From Isoetes taiwanensis (lineage: Eukaryota > Streptophyta > Lycopodiopsida > Isoetales > Isoetaceae): 64,000 bases of DNA. The translations under genes were made by a program, and so were the position numbers. This document shows positions 33,155 to 44,791 of this stretch, piece by piece. The notes under the pieces were generated by a model that ran no database searches, was not told where the DNA came from, and saw only the letters and a list, made by a program, of their open reading frames with translations. Where the stretch lies: contig JAJEKV010000071.1 in assembly GCA_021234155.1 (NCBI GenBank), positions 3,222,483 to 3,286,482 on the forward strand, given 5' to 3'. Positions within the stretch are counted from its first letter, which is position 1. Each line of letters starts with the position of its first letter.

Positions 33155-34921
33155 AGTAGATAAGGATGTAAAGTTGAGTCACAGACGTTAGCAGATGAGA
33201 GTGTGAATGCAATAAAGGATGTATGGAGGAGGTATGCATATGACAACATGGATTGGCCCTTGGGAAATGAATAAAAGGACACCTAGTTTTTCGAAGTGTG
33301 TTTCATTTTTGACTTGCATTCGTGAACATAAGTGGAGACTTAAGATATATTGGCTGATGGATACCAACGTTTTCTATCACTGCAAAAGAAATGCAATACA
33401 AATACTTTAAGGAGCAATGTTGCTTTTAGTGGCTATAATTTTGGCATTATGTCAGGATGATATAGTAGGCAGGCTTAATACATACAATACATACAAATAT
33501 GAAGTTATATTGCCCAGAAGTTTTGGATAGACATGTTCTTTATTCCTCAATCTCCAACAAATCATCAATTTACAAACCTCCCAAAACCCCCCAAACCCGT
33601 AAGTATTAATAGTTAAGTGGTCTCTCTAATTGTGGTCTCAGTGGAAATGTTCCAAACATATTTCCTTCAAGCTTGGGAGATCTAGTCCTCAGTCAGAATA
33701 GAATAACAGGTGTAGACTCGGATTACAGTAATCTGCACCAGTTGACAGATCTTGTTCTAGAACAGAATAAGCTAACTCTAGACAAACTAGGTGGACTCCA
33801 TGGTCTTACAGCCTTGTTGCGCCTGTTTCTTGCCTCCAACAGATTACAAGGCCAAATTAAGGATGGAATTCTGCCGTTTTCTTTGGAGAATCTTGAAATG
33901 AATAACAATAAAATAACTGGCTTGCTGGATCATATGGGCAACTTCACTAGTCTGGCAGGATTGACATTGGATGACAATGATCTCAGTTTTGAGAAGATAA
34001 GTGGACTTGCCACAGCTCCAGCCTTGGGAATTCTTAGACTCAGGAGATGCAAATTAACAGGGCAGATTCCAAAATGGCTTGCTACATTACAAATGCAAAC
34101 TTTGCCTGGAAGATTTTTCATGTCACCACTGGAACTACACTTGTCTTTTAACAACATCAGTGGTCAGATTCCTTCAGAATTTGAGGAAAACACCAAGCTT
34201 GGATTATTACACTTGCAGAACCATTTGCTCAGGTGGCATTCCCTCTACTCTTGCAGGAATGAGCTTGTTACAATACATTGATTTTTCTAGCAACAAATTG
34301 TCAGGTAGCATTCCGCCAGCTTTTGCAAATCGAACCACGACATGGCAAGAGTTTAATGTGTCAAATAATCAACTTAGTGGTCAGATCCCCGAAGGTCCTG
34401 CCTTCCAAGGACTTACTGCATCTAGCTTTCAAGGTAACCTTGGATTATGTGGTACCCCACTCCCAGCTTGTGCCTAAAGTAGATAAGGATGTAAAGTTGA
34501 GTCACAGACGTTAGTAGATGAGAGTGTGAATGCAATAAAGGATGTCTTTGAAGGAATGCATATGACAACATGGATTGACCCTTGGGAAATGAATAAAAGG
34601 ACACCTAGTTTTTCGAAGTGTGTTTCATTTTTGACTTGCATTCGTGAACATAAGTGGAGACTTAAGATATATTGGCTGATGGATACCAACGTTTTCTATC
34701 AATACAAATACTTTAAGGAGCAATGTTGCTTTTAGTGGCTATAATTTTGGCATTATGTCAGGATGATTTAGTAGGCAGGCTTAATACATACAATACATAC
34801 AAATATGAAGTTGTATTGCCCAGAAGTTTTGGATAGACATGTTCTTTATTCCTCAATCTCCAACAAATCATCAATTTACAAACCCAAGGCTATTTGGATG
34901 AATCCCAAAACCCCCCAAACC
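32294..34921 (+). repeat. Partial tandem duplication of the LRR gene 3' half, unit about 1325 bp
   Basis: Sequence from 32294 (inside the LRR block) through the stop and about 440 bp of 3' flank recurs from 33619, nearly identical by eye (a few percent difference). The left unit loses similarity at about 33597, followed by 21 bases of unmatched filler. The right unit continues past the equivalent point and contains 18 bases missing from the left (near 34884). The high similarity says the event is recent. Confidence 0.9.
33619..34477 (+). pseudogene. Truncated LRR copy with 2-bp deletion
   Basis: Duplicate of the second half of the LRR gene, lacking signal peptide, N-cap and the first ~420 codons. 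A 2-bp loss at about 34229 (CTCAGGTGG where the parent has CTCACAGGTGG) shifts the frame. The upstream frame therefore ends at 34281 and the normal C-terminus (LCGTPLPACA) is in another frame ending at 34477. Without a promoter or start of its own it is almost surely non-functional. Confidence 0.9.
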
Positions 34922-35780
34922 CAAAGCATTTCACTTGGCCCATTTATCATGGGCTACAAATGTTTGACAAAACATGTTACTCTTGGATACAAGACCAACA
35001 CAAAATGGGGGTTTATAGTATTGGTTTATTGCATTATGTAACAAAAACAAACATTACACAATTATTTAGTGCCTTATAACGAGGTGATAAATGTCTAGGA
35101 TGGATTGAATCATGGATAAAATAATTTCTCCCATTGCAAATTGTATGTGTAAAATGCTATACACATATTCTAAGCAATTCAAGCTATATTGATTCTTTAT
35201 TCTCAAAGCATCCCAACTTATTGGACTATATATCTAGATGCGCACACACGATTTGAAAAATTAATGCAATATTAGCCCATTAATGCAATGCTTTTGGGAT
35301 CTGCTATTCACCTATATGTGGGCTTGTTGGCAGGTTTCCAGCATATGATAAATGCAGTGGAACATGGAATACATAAGAATGCCTCATCTAAAGAGCAAAA
35401 TGAGCAATTCAGTCTTGGTGTAGTCCTCATTTTGGCTCATTGCCGAATATTTCGTGTCTTAATGCAATCTATATGAGCAATTCAACTTGTTCTCTATCAG
35501 CAAAAATGATAAAATGGATATAAAGGATGAGCCTAGGTCTAATCAATTGACAGGTTGAACAACAGATTTAATTCCACCCTAGCAATCTTCCTACTTCTAG
35601 TGAGTGCTTATCGATTTATTTCCATGGTTTCTGTTATAGAGAAAAATGAACAAAATGTAGAATTTTTATGTCTAGTATTGTTATAAACAAAATAATATGG
35701 TAGATGGTCCTGTAGTAAGATCTTATGCTTCATTGTGGAAGTGATCATGATCACTGTAAAATTAGTGGGGGAAGGACCCA
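34922..35780. other. No gene recognised
   Basis: AT-rich downstream flank of the LRR duplication. Short open stretches (up to 89 codons) are without family features. Confidence 0.4.
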
Positions 35781-35880
35781 CTTCAGCCATGTACGTGGTG
35801 GGGGTAGGTACCATATGTGTATGTTGTGTCCCATAAGCTCCGTGAGCTTTTCATGGACGTTAAAAATCTATCTATTCTAT
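35781..35880 (+). mobile_element. LINE-A-like 3'-end stub
   Basis: Carries TGTCCCATA, a hairpin with different bases (AGCTC, loop CGT, GAGCT), CATGGACGTTAAAA and TATTC repeats, i.e. the same layout as the other LINE-A ends. The 5' limit is uncertain; only tens of bases of element can be claimed. Confidence 0.65.
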
Positions 35881-35980
35881 TCTATTCTATATATCTACCT
35901 ACCTACCTACCTACCTACCTGTCTGTCTGCCTGCCTGCCTGCCTGCCTGCCTGTCTGTTTGTCTAGCTATCTATCTATGA
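35863..35980. repeat. Compound microsatellite grown from a LINE tail
   Basis: About four TATTC units pass into (CTAC)n, then (CTGC)n with CTGT interruptions, then CTAT units. The array begins exactly at the LINE-A-like end, so it probably grew out of the retrotransposon tail. Confidence 0.85.
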
Positions 35981-36018
35981 AACCAGAGATTTAATAATAC
36001 AATAGAGGATAACATTCT

Positions 36019-36122
36019 GAAACTTCTTTGGAAATTTGTGTGATATAGAGTTCTTTAATCACCCACCTTCTAAACGACACTTCTCTGAAAATTTATGTGA
36101 TACAGGGTTCTTTAACCACCCA
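36019..36122. repeat. Tandem duplication, period about 60 bp
   Basis: GAAACTTCTTTGGAAATTTG to CACCCA (about 36019-36065) recurs at about 36079-36122 with several substitutions. Confidence 0.65.
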
Positions 36123-37461
36123 ACCGGATCCACCTTCCAAAGGGCAATGCAATATTAATGGCTTATTGCTGCTTACTGCTGGCATCAACCCCAGCCTCCG
36201 ACCATCTGGCTAAGAATTCTGGATATGGCCTAAGGATAAGGTATTTGGCTTCTGGGTCTTGATCAATACTGCATCAATTACCGCAATGTCCAATCTAGTA
36301 GCTGATACTCTTGTCACTCCTCGCCTTGATAACCCTTCTGATTCCAGGCAACCTCTATTTCATTAAGGGGTAAGATCTTAATAAACACGTAGATTTTTTT
36401 TTTTCTATAATTCCATCACCTACAGCTCAAATATGAAAGATCAAAACTGTGCTCTGATCTAATTATTAAGAATAAAATAAAATGGCAAATGTCCTTATAT
36501 GAAATCAAAGGTTGGAGGTTGTTATTCAAGGACTTGCCTTTCCAATCATACCCTTGGATTTCAATGCGATAGTAGCAATCTTTGATAGTTTAATTAGTCA
36601 GGCATACAATACAAATTCTATAATACTTTCATAAAACTCTCTGTTTTTTATTATATTCAGAGTCAGTCTAACAGCTCTGTAACTAATGCTGTCATTGATT
36701 TAACTCATATTAATGACTTTTTTGCCTCTAATTTGTATTCTAAATGGTGAGGACTTATCCACTTCCTGGGCAAATGCCACTCTTTGGGGGAGGTTAAGTT
36801 CTGGATCAGCAAAGATAAACAAAAAATCTGATTTTACTAAAATTACATAGCAGAACCTTCCAAATTCTATGCAGAGAAGATAGTAGCATGGATTACACTC
36901 TAAAGAAGAAACTGGACTCCATAGCAAATATAGAGTTTTGTATCATGAGATGGGCTTCTTTATTCTTCTCGAGTAATTTTGGGCTGATCTCGACCTCCAT
37001 CTGGTTCATATTACCCAATTTGCCTTCAGTCTTGTAAACCAATTCTCACTTTGAAGTGAACTCTAGTAATATGGGTCATGGGTTTTGCATTATTATTTCT
37101 CAAATTAATTTCCCTTCTATGTGCATCTCCAAAAAAATTGACTCAGACTGGAGAGACGATGTCAGGGTAAAAATCTCGAATGGTGTCTTCTTCGACTAAA
37201 GCGATTCCAAGATGCCGATTATGAATCGTGATAAGGATAAAAATAAATAAAAGAATGTTGATCAGATGGCTCCCCATCCTAAACTCAAGCAAGTCTGGAT
37301 GCCTAAGAAGGATTTTGAAAGGGGGAATGCAGTAATAGCAATAATATGGGTGGGGGAAAAGATCCTTTGGATAGTGCTCCAAATGATATTTAGATAATAG
37401 CTGGAACCTCACCATAAAAAATGTTCATTTTTCTATAAAGATCAACATATGTAATGCATTA
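36123..37461. other. No firm gene; possible retroelement debris
   Basis: A broken plus-strand tract at about 36150-36360 translates in pieces as FGFWVLINTASITAMSNLV and similar, with a texture like a LINE ORF1, but I cannot tie it to a family. The rest is AT-rich with nothing recognised. Confidence 0.3.
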
Positions 37462-38221
37462 GAAGGAAGGAAGGAAGGAAGGAAGTATATTTTAACGTCC
37501 ACGGAGGCCAACTGGCCTATGAGACGGTGATACAATATCGCGAAAAGTTTCCAAACACAAAAGAAAACCACAGAAACCCTGTACAATGTGTCTCTACCAC
37601 TGGGATGAAAAAACCCCCCATGTGGGAGGAAAAACCCTTGTAGTAGGCGTTCAGAGGCCCTATCTGGGCGCTCCCTGTGCTGTGAGGGACTCCCTGATGG
37701 TGGAGACTTGCTGAATGTAGGATGCGAGATGTGCAACCATTGGCGAAGCCAGCAGTTGATGAATTGCTATCTCAGAGCATCTTAGATCGGCATGAGCTGC
37801 ACGGATGTGTGCATATGCTGGGCATTCCTGTAGAGCATGGTGTTCATCTTCTACTATCTGCATGTGACAGCACTGGCATAATCTCTCATGCCGGGGGATT
37901 CCCTGCCCTCCATCCGTACCCCAGCGGCCTGTCTCAATTCTGAGATGGTGGGACCCTGTCCTTATTGCAGCTATAGCTCTCCGTTTCTTGGTAGAGATGT
38001 GTGCCTTCAAATACTGGTGGGGGCCATGTTCAAGCGACGGATTAACTTGCGTGTGGTAGTGCTCTGTTTTGGGCTTTGCAGGAGTGGGCGCATCCCATAG
38101 AGAGGCAGCAAAGCTCTCATTCAAATGGAGCTCCTGCTCCGCGATATCCGACATATCCATAATGTGTTGATAGTCTATGGACCATCTTGCGAACCATCCC
38201 CTACAATGCTCCTTAGAGGAT
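37462..38221 (-). mobile_element. LINE-A subfamily with (TTCC)n tail, 5'-truncated
   Basis: On the minus strand the element ends with the GGCC-AGTT-GGCC hairpin, CTCCGTGGACGTTAAAATAT and six TTCC units (plus-strand GGAA run 37463-37485). The 5' edge at about 38221 falls inside the RT C-terminal region. Relative to the (TATTC) subfamily the protein is clearly diverged, but all 3' landmarks are kept. Confidence 0.85.
37660..38221 (-). pseudogene. LINE-A C-terminal domain with Cys-His knuckle (truncated)
   Basis: Open for 166 codons on the minus strand (37660-38160), with similarity extending upstream to EHCRGWFARW. Landmarks: HYHTQVNPSLEHGPHQYL, IETGRWGTDG and ERLCQCCHMQIVEDEHHALQ followed by ECPAY, a C-x2-C-x9-H-x4-C knuckle. 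The open frame is the undamaged tail of a truncated insertion, not a gene. It aligns block for block with the 29.4-29.8 kb copy. Confidence 0.85.
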
Positions 38222-39179
38222 ATATGAGATCAAATAAGGGCTTTCTAAAAAATGCTATGTCATGTATGCCGAACTTGTAGCTTTGGGCAAAGCATCTCAA
38301 ACCAATAAAATTCTTTTGTCTATTCATAACTACTTTTATAATTTTATTATTAATACCAAATAGTACAATAATAACACATCAATCGGGAAAATTTTATTCT
38401 CCGCTATGGTCGGATGTTATGGCAGCTTGGTTGCATGATACCCTGAGAAAGAAGAATTTCCGGCAATGCGTAAGTGTCACAGTAAATTCTTATGAATAAA
38501 AGTTAGGGATCATCCACAAAGATGATCAGCAAGGCTTTGATGTTGCTTGCTGATCCAACAGTAGTTGAGCTCTCCCGCGAAAGTTAGGTAAGCGAATACT
38601 CCCTCCTTAACACACTGCCCCTCAAGTTTATTGTGATCCAATGGTTCAGATCAATCTTGATCAGTGTGTTACTGGAGCTATAACACACTACACTCCATAA
38701 CACCCTAGGGTGTTATCAAATGGATGGATCCATATTGATTTTGATGGTGATTGAATGGCCTAAAACTCTTGGGACGGTGTGTTAAGGGCCATATTAATCA
38801 AAACTTCCATTAGGTTCACACAGAAGCTATGGCGCTCTTTCTGTCACTCTGCGCCTTCATTTCATCATCTCTATTACTCACAAAAACTACTCATTTGCGG
38901 TCCTCTCAACAAACAATTATCAGCAGAAACACAATTCTTTTCTGATTTTATCATATGTATCTTTAAAGCGATTCGCTTTCTATTGCACCAAGATGCCTTT
39001 GCAATGATTGATCCTACTGTGAAGGCTTCTTTCAATTCTTGTAGATGTCCAGACTTGTTAACAAAAAGCTACTCTGCTATCTTGCTTGTATTGGATGACA
39101 AGCTACTCTGCTTGTATTGAAGAAGGAATTTGTGCAGTCAGAAAAAGCTTGTTTATCATTGTTGCCATTCCGAAACTTA
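38222..39179. other. No gene recognised
   Basis: Contains an AACACACT/TAACACCCTAGGGTGTTA-type palindromic stretch near 38700 but no coding sequence I can support. The 113-codon stretch at 38779-39120 does not start or read like a protein. Confidence 0.35.
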
Positions 39180-39750
39180 TCATCATAATGAGCATTCTCA
39201 CTCTGATAGGATTTCCATTTGGAAAAAAGTTAAGTAGACTTTAGATAATTTAGTTCTAGATGATTGCATCATTGGGGGTGATCTCAATATAGTTACTAAC
39301 AGTTATATGAAGAACATGAATTCCAGGCCCCGCTTGCCTCAAGAGCTCAATACATGGAATTACTTGATTACTTTGCAATGATTATCTCTTGCTAGGACTA
39401 GACCTAACGCCTTCAGTTGGTCAGATTGAAGGGCTGATCCTATTTGTTGCCTCCATGGTAGGTTCTACTTCAATAAAATTTTATAGAATAAAAGTAACGT
39501 GGTGGACAATCTAGAGGGATGCAGTATATCTGATCATTTCCCTTAACAGATTAGCATCTCTGGTAATGATAATACCATCTATGGTATTGATAACACCATT
39601 TTTATGTGCTCGACCATCAAGACTTCATAGAGAAGTTAGCAGATACTATTATCAATAACATTGGAGGCTCTTTGGGTTGGAAGGATTGGTGGACTGAAGT
39701 TGCTAAGTAAATCAAGAAATGAGCTTTCAAGTTCTACACAATATGTTGTT
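39180..39750 (+). mobile_element. LINE endonuclease fragment (L1-like)
   Basis: In pieces it encodes an APE-type endonuclease: HSDRISIWKKVK, DDCIIGGDLNIV, SRPRLPQELNTW, NAFSWSD, GRFYFNK, EGCSISDHFPL, then GGSLGWKDWWTEVAK. Stops and shifts are frequent. The wording is not that of the L1 at 26 kb nor of LINE-A, so it represents another LINE lineage. Neither end of the insertion is visible. Confidence 0.7.
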
Positions 39751-40115
39751 TTACATATGAGATTAAAATGATTGCTATGATTTGCAAATGCTCAAACAAA
39801 TGCTGAGTATCTATTTATTCTTCTTGATTTTTTTTTTCAAACATCTTTTTCTTCTTTGTTTAAATGACATTAAGCTGGTTCTTGTTTATTAAGTTGGTTT
39901 TTGTTTCAATTTTTTTATATCCCATTCAATATGAGGAGGAGGTACCTCCTCCTCAAGGGGGCTATGCAAAATAACCCTCGAGGCTGGCAGGCTGAGAGGG
40001 TTATTTGTATGATTCCTGAGGGGAGGAGGTTGAGCTCCTTTTAATCATTGGTCGAGCAATTTATAGAAGCAGCTGCGTATTAAAAAGATTACCCTAGGAA
40101 TTATTGAAGTAGCTG
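39751..40115. other. No gene recognised
   Basis: AT-rich, then a G-rich GGAGGAGG/TCCTCCTC stretch at about 39930-40030. Nothing coding. Confidence 0.4.
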
Positions 40116-40120
40116 CTGAT

Positions 40121-41628
40121 TGTGACGCTCCACGTATTTATATGCTATATGTGACACGTTGCCATGAGTACATAAGGGTACATTAACCATTATAAAAAAA
40201 ACCAAAAGGGTTAAAGTTAGCTTTGCTAAAATTACAATAATTACTTAAGCTAATTTTGCCACCTTAGCTAATTAATAATTAACTGTCTAATTAAGCAAGT
40301 GCCACTTGGGCCAAATCGATTGGTCCTAATGGACTTGCCAATCTAAAGTTAATCAAATTGGGCCTCCACCCCAATTTGCCTCGAATCAATTTGGGGGATT
40401 TGGGAGAGGGGGAGCAGCTTGTTCAACCTTGTTCAAACTAGAGAGACAGAGAACGTAAGAGACAACTGATCCAGCTAGGATACCAGTTAGTGTGTAAATA
40501 GTTTGAGTTTCTAGTTAGGATTATTCCTTGCATGAGTAGATGTATGGTTAATCTTCTAATGTTGTTTATGTATGTATATGGATTTATGTATTGTGGTAGT
40601 TCTGTTGCTACACCTCTTGTGCTTGTGGGATTAAGGGTGCAGAGACCTAAAGGCTAGTAAAATTGAGATGTTTCTAGTTAGAATCCCATAATTCCCAATA
40701 AATGCAGCTTGTGTACCAGAACCCACTTGGCTATGGATGTTATGCCAAGATTGAACATCATATAACGGACACAATGGGGAAGGAGGTGGAGCCTTGCTGA
40801 GCGTGGCTACTGGGGCTCCTATAGTGTGCTAGGCTTATAGTCAGTTATTGCATGTGGGCCGGGTATAGGTCTGATACCACCTGGGTTGCAGATGTCGTCT
40901 CGAAAGCATTGTGGGCTCGATAGATGCAGTGATCCAATCTATGGATTTTGGGGGTTAAGTCAGGTGCAGATGCGTGGTGTCAGTAGTGCCACGATCCTCT
41001 AGCCACGGATGGAACCATTGTGCTCCGGGAAGAGATTTGCCTCTTTCCCGCCTCATCGGACTGGGCAGATGCAACCTGGAGTAGCCTCATAGGGTGACTC
41101 CATGACATTACGTCTCCGGAAGGCTATAATCACACCATAGCAGGTTTTAGTCTATCTGAAAAGTGTGCACAGGAGGGGCGGATGAAATGGACTACTCCAA
41201 TCATTGTTTTATACCAGTCAACGCCAGTGTCATGCTTCCATCTATTGTTATCCAAAGACCATGACCGCCAGTTGATCCCCTCGAGTCTGAGCCTGGGGTA
41301 GAACCCTCATTTATGATGCATTTTATATATGTTATGTTAGTATTATGTTATTGTTCGTATGGATGATGGAATGGGCCACCCTTCTGGTGACATATTATTT
41401 ATGTATATTCTTGCTAGTGCTAATATGTATGTATGCTTCTGCCATAAAAGATACCCCATAGATGGCATGGGATCAATGACACCTCAGTGTCCTTTACTCA
41501 GACACTTGGCCATCACAAGTGGTTCCAATCAGATGGAGGGCCTTTTCTTGTTCATCGAGTTGCCATGGGAGGGGAATTTCCCATATTTTATATGATAGGA
41601 GCATCGTATAGGTTCGGGGACCATTACA
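40121..41628 (+). repeat. 5' LTR
   Basis: 1508 bp, starts TGTGACGCTCCACG and ends ATTACA. Parallels 51388-52902 along its full length. It lacks obvious coding potential; a unique feature of the family is the length and many CCTCAT/GGAGATGCAACC-type words. Confidence 0.9.
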
Positions 41629-41629
41629 C

Positions 41630-41645
41630 TGATATCAGAGCCATG
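41630..41645 (+). promoter_or_regulatory. Primer binding site, tRNA-Met type
   Basis: TGATATCAGAGCCATG two bases after the LTR end. The usual plant site complementary to initiator tRNA-Met is TGGTATCAGAGC, so one mismatch. Confidence 0.85.
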
Positions 41646-42239
41646 ATTTCAGTAGACCGGATCATAGCACTGGTCATGCCCTAAGTAGTTCGATCAAATA
41701 GCTCAAAGTGAGAGCTAAAGTTAGAAATCCTCTTAGATTCCTATGTAATATGCCCAAGTAGCTTAGGTGTGGTGAGAGATGAGATAATTGGGAAGAGAAG
41801 TATAAGAGAAAAAGGAGAGGCCATGTTGAGATTTTGCCAGAAAGTGATCACGTGCTCGCAGAGGCCATAACTTTTTGTAGGAAGCTCGAATCGAGGCGAT
41901 GTTGATGCCTTGCGTAGAGGACACTTGAATTAGCTAAAACCTTCCAAAAGCCCCATTAGAGATGCAAATGGTGAGATCTTTTAGGGTTTTCTAAGATGTT
42001 GTATTCACATGCATTTTTTTGCTTTAGATTTCAATTTAAAAATCCAAAAACATTCTTAGTGCAACTAATACGACAGACGTGTAAATTTTTGCTGTATAAA
42101 AATTTTATACATTAAAAATTATTATTATTATAATAAAATATCATTTAATGCTGGCATCAGCATATTTAAAGTGGAGTTCCATTTTAGGGCTTCACATTTG
42201 CTACTCCTCCCGGCGCTTTTCTCTTCTCCTACTCTTCCG

Positions 42240-43575
42240 CCTTGTCTCATGGACTACTCTGAGCACCTTCAATGGTATACCAAGGAGGAGCACTGGGATC
42301 CCTAGATCCCTTTCGAGTTCCTTCACCTGTATCTCCTAGGAAGTAGACCTCATCGCCAACATGCAAGCTAACCCGGACTATGTCGCTTGGCTGGACTTCT
42401 ACACTCAAGAGATGGTTCCCCACTGTGCCCGACACGGGGATCCCGCGCAGTTATATCTCCCTCAAAGTCTTTTGCTATAGATGTTAGGAGGGGGCCCTCA
42501 TGTATCGTAGTGGCAAATCTGCCTACTTTACACTGGGATGGTCAGACCTACTTCGAGGTTCGTTTATCACTGTCCATCTTGATGGACCAATATATTGAAG
42601 ATGCCTATACCTCATTCCTAGGAGGATGACGAGAGAGTGGACAGGGATGATTATGCACGGTGGAAACAGTTGGCCGGGGAGATGCCATTTCATAGGCGTC
42701 AGGGATATAAGCTCACCGGGCTGGATAAGTTACTGGTCATTAATGTCAATAGACAGGAGTCCCTCTTGCTAGCCGGTATCATGTGTGACGTATCCTGTGA
42801 TCGGCAACCCCAAACGTAAGAAGAGAACAGATGTAGGACGTATCCTGTGATCGGCAACCTCAAACGTAAGAAGAGAACATATGTAATTTATGAGTTGATC
42901 AAGTATTGCATGGATGATTTACTTGATTTCTCTGCTTTTGAGCTCCCACCTCTGGTTCAGCAGCTATTGAGTTACCGATAGGAAGATTTTGACCTTGTCG
43001 ACACCTTTCTTGAATTGCGAATCTCATGCTCCAAGGCGCCCCATCTGAGTTGCTGGAAGAAGCCTTTGCCGCCATGGGACCTCATGTTCAACGATGTGGA
43101 TGTCTCCATGGAGCCCAATGAAGAAGATAAAGATTGGACAGAGGATAGGGTCTATGCTCTAGAAGAAAAGGAGGAAACTAAGGCAGAGGAACTGACGATG
43201 GATCTCGACAAAAAGGTCGACACTTCCACCTTGGCCTTGAGTAACCCTGTCACCCGCTTCTTCCTCTCTGCCTTTAAGCAAGGCCAAGTGTTGTTCATTG
43301 CTAAGGATCTAGCAACTGCGGTGAAGGCATCCTGGTGGGCAGTCCGAGCTCTTGCAGCCATGGCAGGCCACAAGAAGATTAACTCCCATACGCTTACTGT
43401 TACGTTACTGCGACGTGATCTTGCCATTATGGCCCTAGGCCAGGACATCGCCGCCTGGATGAGCATGAAATTGCTCATAGTCGCACCATTGGCGACTGCC
43501 TTTCTACCTGAGATTGCATCAGCAGTAGCTGTCACCATCAACATCGGTGTTACTTTGCTTTGTCACTGGAAATAA
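42240..43575 (+). pseudogene. Extra reading frame upstream of gag, unidentified
   Basis: From about 42240 a protein-like text runs in changing frames: VDLIANMQANPDYVAWLDFY, then VDRDDYARWKQLAGEMPF and GYKLTGLDKLLVINVNRQES, then YELIKYCMDDLLDFSAFELP, and finally an open 186-codon piece (43015-43575). That piece has an acidic part (EPNEEDKDWTEDR, EEKEETKAEE) and a hydrophobic C-terminal part (LLIVAPLATAFLPEI, VAVTINIGVTLL) that could be one or two membrane helices. It lies on the plus strand between PBS and gag and ends well before gag starts. I do not recognise it. Possibilities are an element-encoded accessory protein or a captured host gene. Confidence 0.45.
42787..42886. repeat. Tandem duplication, two units of 50 bp
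   Basis: GACGTATCCTGTGATCGGCA at 42787 recurs at 42837; the units differ at only about four positions. It falls inside the extra reading frame and, being 50 bp, changes the frame. Confidence 0.9.
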
Positions 43576-43833
43576 CATAAGCCTCCAACTCCTATGCAGG
43601 ATGAGGCAGGGCCAAGCTCTTCATGTAATCTTTGTGGTGTTTATAATTGTATTGACGTTCTGGCAATATTATATTTTGTAGCTGTAATTGGCAATCTATT
43701 TTGCACTATATAAAATAATTTTGATTGACAATGGTTTGATTAGAATCCTTTTAGATATGAATGAAGCTTGTATATCTTAATTTGATCTATACACACTTCT
43801 CATCTATAACCAAGATTTTCTCTTTGCTATATA

Positions 43834-44332
43834 CAGGGTGCAAAAACCTCCCTGGGCTACTCCAATGGAACATGGAAGGTTAACTCCCGAGCAAGAACTC
43901 ATCCTTATGAAGCCCTAAATGGACGAGCTCCAGGCCCATGTATTGCAAAGGAACCCACCACTTATGGTCCAGGAGTATGGTCCTAAGCTGCCTACCACTG
44001 AAACCAATCAGATGCTACCGCCACTTGCACTGGCATGGGCTGCTATTAACTCCACATGTTCTAACCGCACCATTTGGAAGAACCAGAAGCTTGCACAATT
44101 TTCTGAAAAGACTAGGTCTGGTGTGGATGTAGAGTTATGGCTTGATGAAATGCAAGAATTCGGTAATTTTTATGGCATGACGGATAAAGGTATTGTAAAA
44201 GTTGCAACAACCAACCTTATCGGCTCCACGTGTATTTGGTGGAACGGATATGCAAAAGCTCACAGACTAACCAGGAAGGAATGCGGGTTTAAGAGTTTTG
44301 CCAAGCCATTCAAGGGCCATTATGTTCCATGA
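43834..44332 (+). pseudogene. Gag (retrotransposon capsid) N-terminal part
   Basis: An in-frame lead (PWATPMEHGRLTPEQELILM) is cut by one stop just before an ATG at 43919. The open 137 codons that follow include NQKLAQFSEKTRSGVDVELW, LDEMQEFGNFYGMTDKGIVK, TNLIGSTCIWWNGYAKAH and RKECGFKSFAKPFKGHYVP. This matches the layout of plant gypsy gag capsid domains, where a W-x-x-E/M helix and a WW motif recur. After 44332 the frame decays; no zinc knuckle was found. Confidence 0.7.
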
Positions 44333-44791
44333 GCGCATAAATGTTAGCAAACTTAGACTTTTTACCACTTGGAATAGAAGATGTTCGTCCAGGCCTATAC
44401 AGAAGAGTTCATGTGCCTTCGCTTATATATACCAGCTATCATAGAACGTCGTGCACTTGAGGGGTTGCTTATTACCAAGCCTTAAGAATATGGTGCAAGC
44501 AATAGATCCCAAAATAGTTATTGAAGTCGAGGCTAAGGCACTTAGCCTAGAGGAGGATACACCAAAATAGTCATACCAGCGATCCCCAAATTTTGGAGGA
44601 GACAAGATGTATGCACCCTATAAAACATGTTCACCTAGTCCAGGACCTCCACAACAATCTTCCTACCAGAAGTTTAACAAGAAAGTCACTTTTAACATTC
44701 TAGATAAGCCAGAAAATGCTACAAGGACCATACAACAGATTCTCCAATCCATTCGCAAAGAAGCTTGAGAACAGCTAAGGAAGGATAAAGC

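Noticed and set aside
40081-40120. AAGATTACCCTAGGAAT before the 5' LTR resembles AAGACTACCTTGGGAAT after the 3' LTR (52912-52928)
   Set aside because: Too short and at different distances from the edges; the exact CTGAT duplication already explains the insertion.
43152-43544. 130-codon minus-strand open frame
   Set aside because: It is antisense to the 186-codon frame of the LTR element and has only compositional openness.
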